From: Enterobacter sp. Bisph1 | GTDB taxonomy: Bacteria > Pseudomonadota > Gammaproteobacteria > Enterobacterales > Enterobacteriaceae | Length of the DNA stretch: 64,000 nucleotides | NCBI RefSeq assembly: GCF_000814905.1 | Contig: NZ_JXAG01000042.1 | Span: 124,001-188,000 of the forward strand | Direction: 5' to 3' | Shown here: one piece after another, positions 54,635 through 63,659 of the stretch | Layout: every line of letters begins with the position of its first letter | How positions within the stretch are numbered: the stretch's first letter is position 1 | Translations under genes and position numbers: made by a program | Notes under the pieces: generated by a model | The model's input: only the letters and a program-made list of their open reading frames with translations | Told to the model about the DNA's origin: nothing | The model's database searches: none

Positions 54635-55711
54635 TTACTGCTCAAAGATGGCTTCCCCCTCTTCCCTGTCGCTCTCTCTCGCCAGTGATGCCAGGTGCTC
54701 GAAATCAGCGACGGTGTAGTACGTTTTGGGTGCCGGGAGTCGCGCCATACGGCTACCGTGCCAGAGCTGTAACTGCGCCAGCGAAGCAAGATCGTAGCCC
54801 TGCCAGCGGTGCGGTAAGTTCTGCCGCCACGGCTTAGCCTGCTCGCCCGGAACCGGGGTGGGGAGACGATTATCCGTAACGTCATAATTACGCAGCAGCA
54901 CCAGCTGCTTTTCTGGCACGTGTCGCTTGCTATCCCACCAGCGGCCATCCAGCATGTCAAAATGGAAGCGGGTAATGTCGGCAGGCTGTGCACCGAGTTC
55001 CTTCAACGCCTGCGGCAATACCTTGTCCATTGCCTGGTTGTAGGCTTCTTCGCTGGTGATATGCCGATGGCGGATCAGCGAGACGGCAATACGCGCTCCG
55101 AGTAAATTCGAGTAGAGATCTTCCGGTGAAAAAGCAGAGACTTCTTCTGATATGCCGGTAATAGAGCTAAAGCCGTACCATTGTACAATTTCATGCCAGG
55201 CCGCCAGCTGAAACGCCAGATGGGCGGAAAGCCATGCTGCCAGATCCCGGCGTGCTTGATTGCTGGTCGGTGGCGTAAAGCCCTTGAACACTATCCGGCG
55301 CTCCGTCAGTTCATCGTCCAGTTTGAGTACGAAAGGGTGGCCAAGTTTCGGCAACAGTTGGCTGAAAAGATATACCGTCATATCGGCGGTATCGCGGATA
55401 TGCGCGGTATCGATAAACCCACCGCGGGCGGTATAAATAATTCCATTGCGTTCACGTCCCATCCCGACCAGATTGGCGATCCCGGCCAGCACGCTGTCGT
55501 TATAGAGATGCTTTCCGAGGCAATCGGCGGTAACAACGTTATCGAGCTGATAAAACGGCAGCGGGATATTCAACACTTCTACCCGCAGATTATAACCGAA
55601 CGCGCAGCAGGGTCTCAGCCCTTGCGGCGGAGCCAGTGAGGTCACTTCGGCTCCCTGTGCCGCTGTAGCAAGCAACATGATGCCTGCCAGCAAGCCTTTT
55701 ACTCCCTTCAA
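54635..55711 (-). CDS. DUF4056-family exported protein
   Basis: 358 residues: signal peptide ending LLATAAQGAE (about residue 21), then the family signature GLRPCCAFGYNL, with a Cys-Cys pair, GRERNGIIYTARGGFIDTAHIRDTADM and HLAFQLAAWHEIVQWYGF. HIRD, HEIVQW and similar His/Glu/Asp-rich motifs recall an enzyme, but no activity is established. It is the last gene of a three-gene operon whose members overlap by four bases (ATGA). Confidence 0.85.
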   Translation of the reverse strand: MKGVKGLLAGIMLLATAAQGAEVTSLAPPQGLRPCCAFGYNLRVEVLNIPLPFYQLDNVVTADCLGKHLYNDSVLAGIANLVGMGRERNGIIYTARGGFIDTAHIRDTADMTVYLFSQLLPKLGHPFVLKLDDELTERRIVFKGFTPPTSNQARRDLAAWLSAHLAFQLAAWHEIVQWYGFSSITGISEEVSAFSPEDLYSNLLGARIAVSLIRHRHITSEEAYNQAMDKVLPQALKELGAQPADITRFHFDMLDGRWWDSKRHVPEKQLVLLRNYDVTDNRLPTPVPGEQAKPWRQNLPHRWQGYDLASLAQLQLWHGSRMARLPAPKTYYTVADFEHLASLARESDREEGEAIFEQ

Positions 55712-56853
55712 AATGCCTCTCCCACCTGAAAATAGAACCCGCTGCTGCCCTTACCGATACCGTAATCGAGGCGCACGTTCATAAGCGGTTTGAATTCAAA
55801 GCGGTACCCAACCCCCGCAGAGGGTAACCAGCGTCCGTTATCCAGTTCATGAAACGTTGATGCCATCGTGCCGGCCCCAATCCAGCCAGCAATTCCGTGT
55901 CGCCAGCTCAATTTCTGCCGATACTCCAGCTGGCCGCTGATCACATTCTTGTCGCGATAGCGGCCCTCATAGTAACCACGCATCCGCTCGTTACTGCCAA
56001 GCAACGGCAGCCTATTCCACGGCACGTTACCTTGTGTGAAATCGCCGTTCACTTCCCAGGCCAGCACACCCCCTTCTGTGACGAGGTGGTAGCGGCTGTA
56101 GTGCAGTGAGTACTCATTAAAATCGGTGTCGCTGCCGGTAACAGAGCTGTAGCGGATATAGCGGAAATCCGCGCTCTGCCCGCTACGCGGATTGGGCACA
56201 AAATCGCGATCGTCCCAGCTAAGCGATACGCTTGCGCCGGAGCTGAACACCGAAGCTCCTTCCGGCGTATTTTCTATATGCCGCGGAGCGTCAGCATCCT
56301 TGTCCGCAGCGTGTTCCATCGCCAGCGACCAACCCACGCCAAGGTACGTATTTTCAACCAGTTGGTGGTACAACATCGGACGCAGGGAGAAGCCCTGTGA
56401 GGTGTACTTCTGTTTTTGATGATCGTTATCGCCAGCGGTAAACCCTTGCCCCCAGAAATAGGTGGTCTGATTATCCAGGGAGCCTTCGACAAAGAAACGC
56501 CAGCGATCGTCGGCGAAAAAAGCGTAATTAGTGAAATTGACACCAAAAGCGCCGGTGAGGGTAGCGTAACCATTAAGTGATAACGTCGAGTTCTGGCTTA
56601 CGCTATCATTCAGGTCGGGGCGATAAATACCGACGATAGCCGTGCCCAGGCCCAACCCCTGTTCCGGGTTATAAAAAGGACCGGCTATCACTCCCCACTC
56701 TATCCCTTTGCTGGCATCACACGGATTACTGGCGCTGACGGGTTCCAGCCATTTGTCGATTTGCTCCTGGCCCGGCAGCAAAGATTGCGCGCCGCAGGAT
56801 AATGTCAGCACCCATAAGGAACACAACAGTATGCGAATGCCGTTAAACATCAA
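55708..56853 (-). CDS. Omp85/BamA-like surface-antigen barrel protein
   Basis: 381 residues: signal peptide to about residue 24, then a bacterial surface antigen (Omp85) barrel without visible POTRA repeats. Key elements are IEWGVIAGPFYNPEQGLGLGTAIVG at the barrel start, SWDDRDFVPNPRSGQ, the loop-6-like MRGYYEGRYRD (VRGF/Y motif) and a terminal GFYFQVGEAF with Phe end. The short, POTRA-less form suggests a secretion or lipid-transport role rather than BAM function. It is the middle gene of the operon. Confidence 0.85.
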   Translation of the reverse strand: MMFNGIRILLCSLWVLTLSCGAQSLLPGQEQIDKWLEPVSASNPCDASKGIEWGVIAGPFYNPEQGLGLGTAIVGIYRPDLNDSVSQNSTLSLNGYATLTGAFGVNFTNYAFFADDRWRFFVEGSLDNQTTYFWGQGFTAGDNDHQKQKYTSQGFSLRPMLYHQLVENTYLGVGWSLAMEHAADKDADAPRHIENTPEGASVFSSGASVSLSWDDRDFVPNPRSGQSADFRYIRYSSVTGSDTDFNEYSLHYSRYHLVTEGGVLAWEVNGDFTQGNVPWNRLPLLGSNERMRGYYEGRYRDKNVISGQLEYRQKLSWRHGIAGWIGAGTMASTFHELDNGRWLPSAGVGYRFEFKPLMNVRLDYGIGKGSSGFYFQVGEAF

Positions 56854-57860
56854 AAACGGTACTCGCCAGCAACAAAGAAGCTGTTGCGCGTGGCAAAACC
56901 AACCTCTGTCGTCACATTGAAATCACGGGTAATGACATACTGCGCCCCAATCAGCATGTTCCAGGGGGATTGCAAATGCTGTTTAACGTCGAAGCGGCCT
57001 TTCCCTTTACTGTTTGCCATATTGACCATCTCTTGCAGGCCTGTAGAGGGCATGGAGAGATCGCTAAGGCGACCTTTAAATTCCTGCTGAACGTCCTGAT
57101 ACATGCTGCCGACCCAGACGTTTAACTTGCCGGCAGGCAGATGGAGCGTATCCATTCCCGGCGTCGTAAAGCGGTAGCCCAGGCGCGGAGTAAACGTAAA
57201 AGCGTCAATGCTGCCGTCGAGAATATCAAAACGGGTCTGCGTGTAATTGGCATCTACCAGAGCAAACCAGTTACCGACTCCGCCTGCCAGCGTAGTGCCT
57301 GCGCCGTAGGTGGTACCTTTGAAATCGAGCCGGAACTTCAGATTTTGCAGGTTATCCGGCCTTATCTCACCTAAGTTACCCAGTTTCACTCCCACGCCAA
57401 TATCAGAAACCGAATGACCTTCCGTATGACCAACCAGACCATAAACGTTCATAAACGGGAAGATCCAGGCATCAAGCCTGAGGGTTTCTGTTTCGCTGCT
57501 TTCTCGGGTATCGCCGACGTTGATTTTGAAAAGGTTATCAAGTGGTATGGACCCCAACGCCAGGCCGCTAAAGGCAATGCTATCGACGGCAATGTTCTGC
57601 CGCATATTCATGTAATTTATATTTATGCCGAAAGGCGCGGGCAAATCATAACCCCGCGCTCGCGCTTCGTCGCCATAGAACGGCAGTGCGGAAAAAGAAG
57701 ATGGCTGCTGGTTTTCCTTATGCGGCGTGTCGGCCGCAAACGGCCCGGTATCCTGATACCAATAAAGCGATGCCGAAGGGGTAACGGGCGAGGTTGCGGC
57801 CCAGGGATGAAAAGCGATACACATTAAGCTCAGCAGTGCCGCGCAGTTAAAGTTATTCAT
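56850..57860 (-). CDS. Outer-membrane beta-barrel protein, unknown function
   Basis: 336 residues: signal peptide ending HPWAATS (about residue 23); the rest is rich in alternating aromatic/polar strands (LDAWIFPFMNVYGLVG, NWFALVDANYTQTRFD, FTPRLGYRF) and ends FFVAGEYRF with the terminal Phe required for BAM insertion. It is similar in layout to FadL-independent small OM proteins of unknown function. It is the first gene of the operon; its upstream region is shared with the divergent porin and contains NATNAT-like repeats around 57925-57960 that may be Fur-box-like. Confidence 0.8.
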   Translation of the reverse strand: MNNFNCAALLSLMCIAFHPWAATSPVTPSASLYWYQDTGPFAADTPHKENQQPSSFSALPFYGDEARARGYDLPAPFGININYMNMRQNIAVDSIAFSGLALGSIPLDNLFKINVGDTRESSETETLRLDAWIFPFMNVYGLVGHTEGHSVSDIGVGVKLGNLGEIRPDNLQNLKFRLDFKGTTYGAGTTLAGGVGNWFALVDANYTQTRFDILDGSIDAFTFTPRLGYRFTTPGMDTLHLPAGKLNVWVGSMYQDVQQEFKGRLSDLSMPSTGLQEMVNMANSKGKGRFDVKQHLQSPWNMLIGAQYVITRDFNVTTEVGFATRNSFFVAGEYRF

Positions 57861-58050
57861 TTTAAAGAAATTTCCCTATATTCAGTCGTTATCCGTTAGT
57901 TGGCGGGTGGTAGAATATCAAAAATATAATTAGCATACTAATCATTAGTATTGTAATGATTTAAATCAAATCTTTCATGCGTTTTACGGGTTATTCTCAC
58001 TTCACCCGAAATGTTGGGTTTTAGTAACTCTTTGAATACGTGAGGATAAA

Positions 58051-59172
58051 ATGAGAAAACTGGCAGTGGCAGCAGTGGGCGTTATAACAGCATTGGCGGG
58101 AACAGCTCATGCTGCTGAAATTTATAACAAAGATGGCAACAAACTTGATCTGTATGGAAAAATTGATGCCCTGCATTATTTTTCCAGCAATGCCGATAAA
58201 GATGGCGACCAGTCATATGTTCGCGTTGGCATCAAAGGGGAAACCCAGATTAATAGCCAACTGACCGGTTTTGCACAGTGGGAATATCAGTTTAATGCCA
58301 ACCGGCCAGAAAATGGTGATGGAAGCGGCTCGCCTCAGGCGTGGACTCGTCTGGCTTTTGCCGGAATCAAGTTCGATAAATATGGTTCCATTAATTATGG
58401 TCGAAATTACGGCGTGCTCTATGATATCGGTGCCTGGACTGACGTGCTGCCAGAATGGGGAAATGATAGCTATGAAAGTCCCGATAACTTTATGACCGGC
58501 CGCGCTAACGGCCTGCTTACCTATCGAAATACTGATTTCTTTGGCCTGGTTGATGGGCTTAATATTTCCCTTCAGTATCAGGGTAAAAATGACGGAAGAA
58601 GTAAAGAGGCCTTTGATGGCGCACGTCTTAGCAATAATGCACGTAGTAACATTGCCTACGAAAACGGCGATGGTTATGGTGTTTCAGCAGTTTATGACTT
58701 CGATTCTGGAATCAGTGCCGGCGCGGCTTATACCAGCGCAAAGCGCACTCTCAATCAGTTAACCTATGATAAATTTAATACTGGAAACACGGCAGAAGCC
58801 TGGACCGCAGGGTTAAAATATAACAGTAACCACCTTTACCTCGCGGCAAACTATGCAGAAACGCGCAATATGACTTATATGGGAGACCTGAATAGCGTTG
58901 CGCATAAAGCGCAGAGCTGGGAAGTGATTGGTCAATATCAGTTCGACAATGGCTTCAGGCCATCTTTAGGTTTCCTGCAGTCTCGTGCCAGCGATGTGCC
59001 TGGATATGGTAATTTTGACCTGACTAAATATATTGAAGTAGGCACTTATTATTACTTTAATAAAAACATGTCAGCCTATGTTGATTATCGAATCAATCTG
59101 ATAAAAAACAATAATCCAGCAGGTAGAAATTCCGATAATATTATCGCTACCGCTTTTGTGTATCAATTCTAA
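58051..59172 (+). CDS. OmpC/PhoE-family porin
   Basis: 373 residues with signal peptide ending GTAHAAE, mature start [15 protein letters not shown], 16-strand trimeric porin features ([29 protein letters not shown]) and a terminal TAFVYQF. The constriction loop 3 carries PEWGND where classical porins read PEFGGD, and the long loops after strands 3-4 differ, so pore properties may differ. It diverges from the three-gene outer-membrane operon. A 12 bp perfect hairpin (59189-59219) ends it. Confidence 0.93.
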   Translation: MRKLAVAAVGVITALAGTAHAAEIYNKDGNKLDLYGKIDALHYFSSNADKDGDQSYVRVGIKGETQINSQLTGFAQWEYQFNANRPENGDGSGSPQAWTRLAFAGIKFDKYGSINYGRNYGVLYDIGAWTDVLPEWGNDSYESPDNFMTGRANGLLTYRNTDFFGLVDGLNISLQYQGKNDGRSKEAFDGARLSNNARSNIAYENGDGYGVSAVYDFDSGISAGAAYTSAKRTLNQLTYDKFNTGNTAEAWTAGLKYNSNHLYLAANYAETRNMTYMGDLNSVAHKAQSWEVIGQYQFDNGFRPSLGFLQSRASDVPGYGNFDLTKYIEVGTYYYFNKNMSAYVDYRINLIKNNNPAGRNSDNIIATAFVYQF

Positions 59173-59188
59173 AAACCTACGCGTCAAA

Positions 59189-59219
59189 ACAGGCAAAACG
59201 TAGCACTCGTTTTGCCTGT
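59189..59219 (+). terminator. Hairpin after the porin gene
   Basis: ACAGGCAAAACG and CGTTTTGCCTGT form a perfect 12 bp stem with a 7-nt loop 17 bp past the stop. Only a short T-rich stretch follows, but the position supports transcript end or 3' protection. Confidence 0.6.
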
Positions 59220-59317
59220 GCCTTTGCAACTAATTAGCCTTATCCTTATTTTCATCAATTAACAATGCAGCCTTGAAGTAACAATAAGACATATAAGATA
59301 TTTTTACTCAACAAAAA

Positions 59318-59338
59318 AACCCGCCATAGCGGCGGGTT
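59318..59338 (-). terminator. Terminator of the DUF1471 gene
   Basis: AACCCGCC and GGCGGGTT pair; on the minus strand seven Ts follow. Confidence 0.85.
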
Positions 59339-59428
59339 AGCGTTGTATCATTGGATACATAATTCTTATAAATAAAAATATAAAATGCACATTAACGTTG
59401 AGGCAAGACTCAGAAATAGGTTGCTGCT

Positions 59429-59644
59429 TTATTTATGAAGTTCTGCGGTCATATGGACACGGTTATTCGTATTGGCTTCGGTGATGACATATCCAGCGCC
59501 CTGCTCTGCTGCCTGTGCAGCAATTTTGGCTTCCGCCTCATCGAGAGTATCAGCAGTAACAGAAATGCTGTGGGCAAAACTTGAAGCTGAAATAACCAAC
59601 AGAGCAGCGACGGTAGCAATTGACCTTGTTTTCATGGTTTTCAT
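59429..59644 (-). CDS. DUF1471 (YdgH/BhsA/McbA-like) periplasmic stress peptide
   Basis: 71 residues: signal peptide ending SASSFAHS (about residue 25), then the DUF1471 core ISVTADTLDEAEAKIAAQAAEQGAGYVITEANTN. E. coli relatives (BhsA, McbA, YhcN) respond to stress, copper or acid and affect biofilm. AAGGA precedes the ATG by 8 bases. A monocistronic unit with its own terminator. Confidence 0.92.
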   Translation of the reverse strand: MKTMKTRSIATVAALLVISASSFAHSISVTADTLDEAEAKIAAQAAEQGAGYVITEANTNNRVHMTAELHK

Positions 59645-60546
59645 AATGTTAGTCCTTAACTGAAGTGATTGAAGTTTATCTCTTTGTTGAAATAATGGTA
59701 ATAATTCTAATCATTATAATATTAACAATTCGTGTCATTTATTATTAGCTTTCTAATTAATTATCAACAGAGTGACAACCGCAGCCTCACCCGCCGAGAG
59801 GGAAGCCGCATTGGCAAGGCAGCAGCATCAGGCAGTTCGTTGAGGGTTACTAAAGCACTGGCGGTTTTTAGCTGATGGAGATGAGAACGACGAGGTGCGG
59901 TTTCGTAAGGGCAAGCTTGGCCTGCTGTCGCAAAAGGAACGATTGATGACACCAAAGCCAAAACAATAACGACAGCCAGGAGAAGCGCCAAGCATCAACG
60001 CAAAGTGCTTTAACAGTGGAGATTCAGGAGTGATTTAGCGTTTAAAGAGAAGAGTACCCCTAACCCACAGTCTCACCGTCAGAACTCGAAACAGGGTCAT
60101 AAACGCCACAGAGGAAGGTAAATCGATATACATCCTGCCCAGCCTTCGGCTGGGAGAGGCGGGGAAGTTGAAACCTTAACCGTCGAGGGAGCGGAAAGCA
60201 TAAGCGTGCAATTTTTTTAAGCCGGGGATTCAGTTCTAGGCTAACGGTTGAACGCGGCTTGAGACAGTTAGTTCACACATCTGGGACGAATAGTCCACTT
60301 CGTGAATCACGAGCTTACGCAGGTCATATGTGGCGGAGGTAGAAAATGTCTAAAAGACAAAACTGTAAACGCTTGGAAGGGTTACTGATCTGGCAACAAT
60401 ACACAATAACAGCGAGATATTTTGAGCGATGTATTCTACTTTGTGGCACACAACAATCAGAATCCACTTAATCCCAATGAAAGATTGCTTTAAGCTTAGC
60501 AAGCTTTGAACAAAACAATCAATAGTTACCAACTGGGATAATTATC
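59645..60546. other. Gap with one doubtful small ORF
   Basis: About 900 bp. A minus-strand frame at 59764-59991 begins with TTG and looks like a signal peptide (LALLLAVVIVLALVSSIVPFA followed by TAGQACPYE), but it has no ribosome site and an Arg-rich tail; it may be a small exported protein or chance. A 7 bp hairpin (CCCAGCC-TTC-GGCTGGG) occurs near 60138. Nothing else was recognised. Confidence 0.3.
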
Positions 60547-60867
60547 ATGCATAAAGGTTTATTGGTGTTACTGGCTTCAACCATTATTCTTTCAGGCTGC
60601 GCGGCTAAAAAAGATCTCGTTCCAACTGGGGGCAGTAAAGCCGATGGAACAGTTCGTATGAGCTATTCGTACGGGATGTTTGAAGTTCCTCAGGTCGACC
60701 CGCAACAAGGAATAGCTGCTGCTAAATCGCGTTGTGCTGCATGGGGTTATTCAGGTGCAGAAGCCTTCGGTGGTTCCACATCAATTTGCTCTCAAATGTC
60801 TTCGTCTGGCTGTACTATAACAACCGTAACCACAGAGTATCAATGCACCGGAGATATTAAGAAGTAA
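60547..60867 (+). CDS. YecR-like lipoprotein
   Basis: 106 residues with lipobox LSGC (MHKGLLVLLASTIILSGC) and a short Cys-rich domain of the YecR family: VPTGGSKADGTVRMSYSYG, AAAKSRCAAWGYSGAEAFGG, CTITTVTTEYQCTG. E. coli yecR is flagellar-regulated and of unknown function. It stands alone here in an accessory region. Confidence 0.82.
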   Translation: MHKGLLVLLASTIILSGCAAKKDLVPTGGSKADGTVRMSYSYGMFEVPQVDPQQGIAAAKSRCAAWGYSGAEAFGGSTSICSQMSSSGCTITTVTTEYQCTGDIKK

Positions 60868-60932
60868 ATACGCAAATGGGGCTAAAAGCCCCATTACAAA
60901 GCACCTTCGCCTGTTAGTTTTCAATCGTACAG

Positions 60933-61205
60933 TCAGCGGCCCGCTCTGGCGGATTCAATAATCATCTCGACCGTTAGAGCTTTTATTTCTTTCTCTGGTT
61001 TCTTCTGCCAAAAAGGATACTCATATTCTATATAGTTCCTGGTGTCCATATTGCTGTAGTCAATATTGAAATGTTTAAACACGTCCAGAAGCATATCTTC
61101 CACGTTTTCTGGAACAAGCCGGAAGTTATCGGTCAACGTCCAGTCCTTAGTGATTCTCTTAAATCCGGGTTTAAGCCAGTGTTCTCTAATAAGGTAGTGT
61201 TCCAT
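60933..61205 (-). CDS. DUF1493-family protein, possibly N-truncated
   Basis: 90 residues. The core matches DUF1493: TLTDNFRLVPENVEDMLLDVFKHFNID and the terminal LTVEMIIESARAGR. DUF1493 proteins are normally about 110 residues; here the frame continues upstream of the ATG at 61205 through KKDVIDYL, which belongs to the domain, without an ATG, GTG or TTG in a sensible place. Either a non-standard start (an ATT lies after AAAAGG) or loss of the true start is implied. Confidence 0.65.
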   Translation of the reverse strand: MEHYLIREHWLKPGFKRITKDWTLTDNFRLVPENVEDMLLDVFKHFNIDYSNMDTRNYIEYEYPFWQKKPEKEIKALTVEMIIESARAGR

Positions 61206-61734
61206 TAGATAATCAATTACATCCTTTTTATAGTCGCGTTCGGCTATTATAAATATGTCTATTGAATACGGTCTTGATGTCGTGCAATAATATTATATTT
61301 ATTTTGTTTTAGTCTTATTTTTTATCCGCTGGACGACCGCTAAAGCCAACGCATATCCAACGCAAGAAATATGTCTGCCAACGAAGGTGGCAATTTTATT
61401 TGTGGAAATTACGTTAAGGGAGCGGATTTTTCAAACTGGGGTCAATGGCCGCCAACCGAATGGGAAACAGGCGTCTCTTAAAATCTTTCTGCTAAAAATT
61501 AAGGCGAAGCTTGTGCCGGGTGTGTTATGCCCCGCTGTCAGTTTCCCGGAAATAGGTATGTAAGGCTGGCCAATAAGAATGGTTGCAGCCGAGGAAACAT
61601 CCATGCTGAAACTCTCGCGAAGTTTTCCAGAAAGATAAGGTTAAATAACTCACCAGCGGATACATTAGTATGGCCGTGATAAAAGTAGGCTCCATTCAAC
61701 TTTTCAGAGGAATCCATAACCGCCCCCCTGTAGA
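61206..61734. other. Gap with protein-like fragments
   Basis: About 530 bp without an intact gene. A + strand frame at about 61370-61480 reads MSANEGGNFICGNYVKGADF then NWGQWPPTEWETGVS and stops; it is short but has an unusual Trp content, which suggests a decayed gene end. The family was not identified. Confidence 0.3.
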
Positions 61735-61950
61735 CTACTCCGGGTCATCTAATCTGTTTTCCTCGTCATCTTCAAGCATGGATTCAATAAAAAACCGTTG
61801 CTCATGGGTAAGCTCTATTTCCTTAAACAACCTGCACAACTCGGCTTTCCAGTGTTCGTCTTCGTTTTCCTGACTGATTCAGCCATATATTGCCGTACTT
61901 ATTTTAGGGTCAACCCAGTCTATAAAATGATCAACGCTAATGCAACACAT
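61735..61950 (-). pseudogene. Small acidic ORF interrupted by an in-frame TGA
   Basis: From an ATG at 61948-61950 the frame reads MCCISVDHFIDWVDPKIST, AIYG, then TGA at 61879-61881, then ISQENEDEHWKAELCRLFKE, IELTHEQRFFIESMLEDDEE and ends TAG at 61735-61737. Composition and helical periodicity look protein-like on both sides of the stop, so it is probably a nonsense-mutated gene. Small acidic proteins like this are often antitoxins or immunity proteins, but no family was recognised. Confidence 0.5.
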
Positions 61951-61956
61951 TGATAT

Positions 61957-62172
61957 TTATTGCAGATGCAAAAACAACGGAGGGGAGGACTCAGGAGAAA
62001 TGTCCCGCACAAACAAAGCATAACCGAAGCAGGTGTCGGCAATAACAAACCTAATACCCGAATAGTAGTATTGTGGCGTTAGCGCTCTATTGAGTTTGAT
62101 AATACTTTTACAAGCGTAATAAATTGAATCTCGGTTTTCAGAGAGCTTAACCGTCTGTCGTAACACCGACAC
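61957..62172 (-). CDS. Small unknown ORF downstream of the exported protein
   Basis: About 71 residues from a GTG at 62170-62172 (SVLRQTVKLSENRDSIYYAC ... YYYSGIRFVIADTCFGYALF). It lies 8 bp after the 176-residue exported protein on the same strand. No clear ribosome site or family; it may be a gene fragment. Confidence 0.35.
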   Translation of the reverse strand: MSVLRQTVKLSENRDSIYYACKSIIKLNRALTPQYYYSGIRFVIADTCFGYALFVRDISPESSPPLFLHLQ

Positions 62173-62180
62173 ACTCGCAA

Positions 62181-62711
62181 TTAGTCAGGTGTCACAGTGA
62201 AACGAAGCTCATACCCTCTACCTGTCGGCCAAACTTTTTTCTCGGAGGTCACCCTCCATCCATCGACGGTATATTCACCGTATTTCCCTTTATTAAGTGA
62301 ACCCACAATATCAGCAACTTTTCCCGGTGAGTTGGGAAACATCTTTTTCATTATTTCAATTGATCCGTTTACAAAATAGCTTCTAGCAATTTTAACCGAA
62401 TCTGGTTCTTGGTTGTTCATATTAAGCATAAGCATCAATTTCTTTGTTTTGGTCTCATTCCCGGACACATAGTAAGCGATGTTGTTATTAATCGAGTCGC
62501 TACTATTCGGTGCTTCTATTTCAAAATATGGTGTTCCACACGTATAGTCTTCGCTGCCTTCTGAGTAAGGTTTATAGGTTGACGGCGCTTTTATGAAAGG
62601 CATCTCTGAAAGGAAGTGACAAGCATCAGAAGGAATAGGAGCTGATGTGCTAACGGCAAAACTTGAAGTTGAGACAACAGATAGCAATAAAAAAATAGTC
62701 TTTTTATTCAT
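62181..62711 (-). CDS. Exported protein, unknown function
   Basis: 176 residues with a signal peptide (MNKKTIFLLLSVVSTSSFAV). The mature region is Ser/Asn-rich: ACHFLSEMPF, EDYTCGTPYFEIE, INNNIAYYVSGNE, a lysine-rich middle, and the C-terminal YTVDGWRVTSEKKVW then GYELRFTVTPD. Two Cys (about residues 31 and 58) could form a disulfide. AT-rich and unlike the backbone in codon use; not recognised. Confidence 0.65.
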   Translation of the reverse strand: MNKKTIFLLLSVVSTSSFAVSTSAPIPSDACHFLSEMPFIKAPSTYKPYSEGSEDYTCGTPYFEIEAPNSSDSINNNIAYYVSGNETKTKKLMLMLNMNNQEPDSVKIARSYFVNGSIEIMKKMFPNSPGKVADIVGSLNKGKYGEYTVDGWRVTSEKKVWPTGRGYELRFTVTPD

Positions 62712-63051
62712 GGGAAAAATCCTTGTTATACGAACTCATATAGTTTTGTCTTATTGACTCAAGCACTATGCCATATATAAATAGGTTACAATCTGTTCGA
62801 CCATAACGATGGGCGTAAGTCAGTAGATCATCGACAAATTCAGTAAATACTTTAATAAACTTCAAGATGCATTAATGACTTGGCATCAGTTATTTCTTTT
62901 GGGGACAGGGCGAGTGTAAGCAGATCCACCCATCAACTGAATAAATATCACCCCACTCACAGACAATGATAAGCCATTAGCCCGATTGGTGATACAGCAA
63001 CAAGCGGAGCGGAGCGACTTCATCAGGGTTATGTTATTACAGCGGGGCTTA
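62712..63051. other. Gene-free interval, nothing recognised
   Basis: About 340 bp. A 62-codon minus-strand frame (62886-63074) overlaps the XRE gene end and looks like chance. Confidence 0.35.
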
Positions 63052-63543
63052 TCAGGATGCTCGTATATCACCAAGGAACCGTGAGTCAGACGGAGACAAA
63101 GCCTGCATTTCGTTTGCAGGTACGAATATCACCATAAACCTGTTTATTCCCTGCAACGTCATCTCGACGTGCGGCATCAGGGAGCCTCGGGAAAATGAGA
63201 CAAAACGCTTCTGAGCCGCTTTATCACCTACGCCAAACGAACCATCACGGGTGCTCGCCAGACCGGGGTGAAAACAGGAACCATCGGCTGCGTATGGAAC
63301 CAACAGTTCAGGGTCGTTATCTTCAGAGGAATCAGACACCAACAGTTGCCAAGGCTCAACACTCAGAGCATTAGCCAGCACCTCAATCGCATCCAAAGAC
63401 GCATTAGAGCGACTGCGTTCAATACGGCTCATATAGCTATGAGCAAACCCACACCGATCGGTAAAGGCTTCCTGGCTCATTCCGGCCGCTATACGCAGCT
63501 CTTTTACTCGTTGTCCAAACAGTTTTCTCCGGGTCATTTTCAT
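63052..63543 (-). CDS. XRE-family transcriptional regulator
   Basis: 163 residues: N-terminal HTH at about 8-65 (GQRVKELRIAAGMSQEAFTDRCGFAHSYMSRIERSR) and a C-terminal domain of about 95 residues without a recognised fold (FVSFSRGSLMPHVEMTLQG). A second in-frame ATG two codons on is an alternative start. It is divergent from the exported protein at 63660, the layout of a local repressor of an accessory element. Confidence 0.85.
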   Translation of the reverse strand: MKMTRRKLFGQRVKELRIAAGMSQEAFTDRCGFAHSYMSRIERSRSNASLDAIEVLANALSVEPWQLLVSDSSEDNDPELLVPYAADGSCFHPGLASTRDGSFGVGDKAAQKRFVSFSRGSLMPHVEMTLQGINRFMVIFVPANEMQALSPSDSRFLGDIRAS

Positions 63544-63659
63544 GCCCTGAATTTGCGCAGATGTCTACTAAAGAGACACGGACTAATAGTAACATTTTGA
63601 ATCAATGATCTATGATGCGATAACTGACACCGCTGTGGTGGATTCTGAGGGATAACAAC

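Noticed and set aside
62886..63074. 62-codon minus-strand ORF
   Set aside because: Overlaps the XRE gene end and has no supporting signal.
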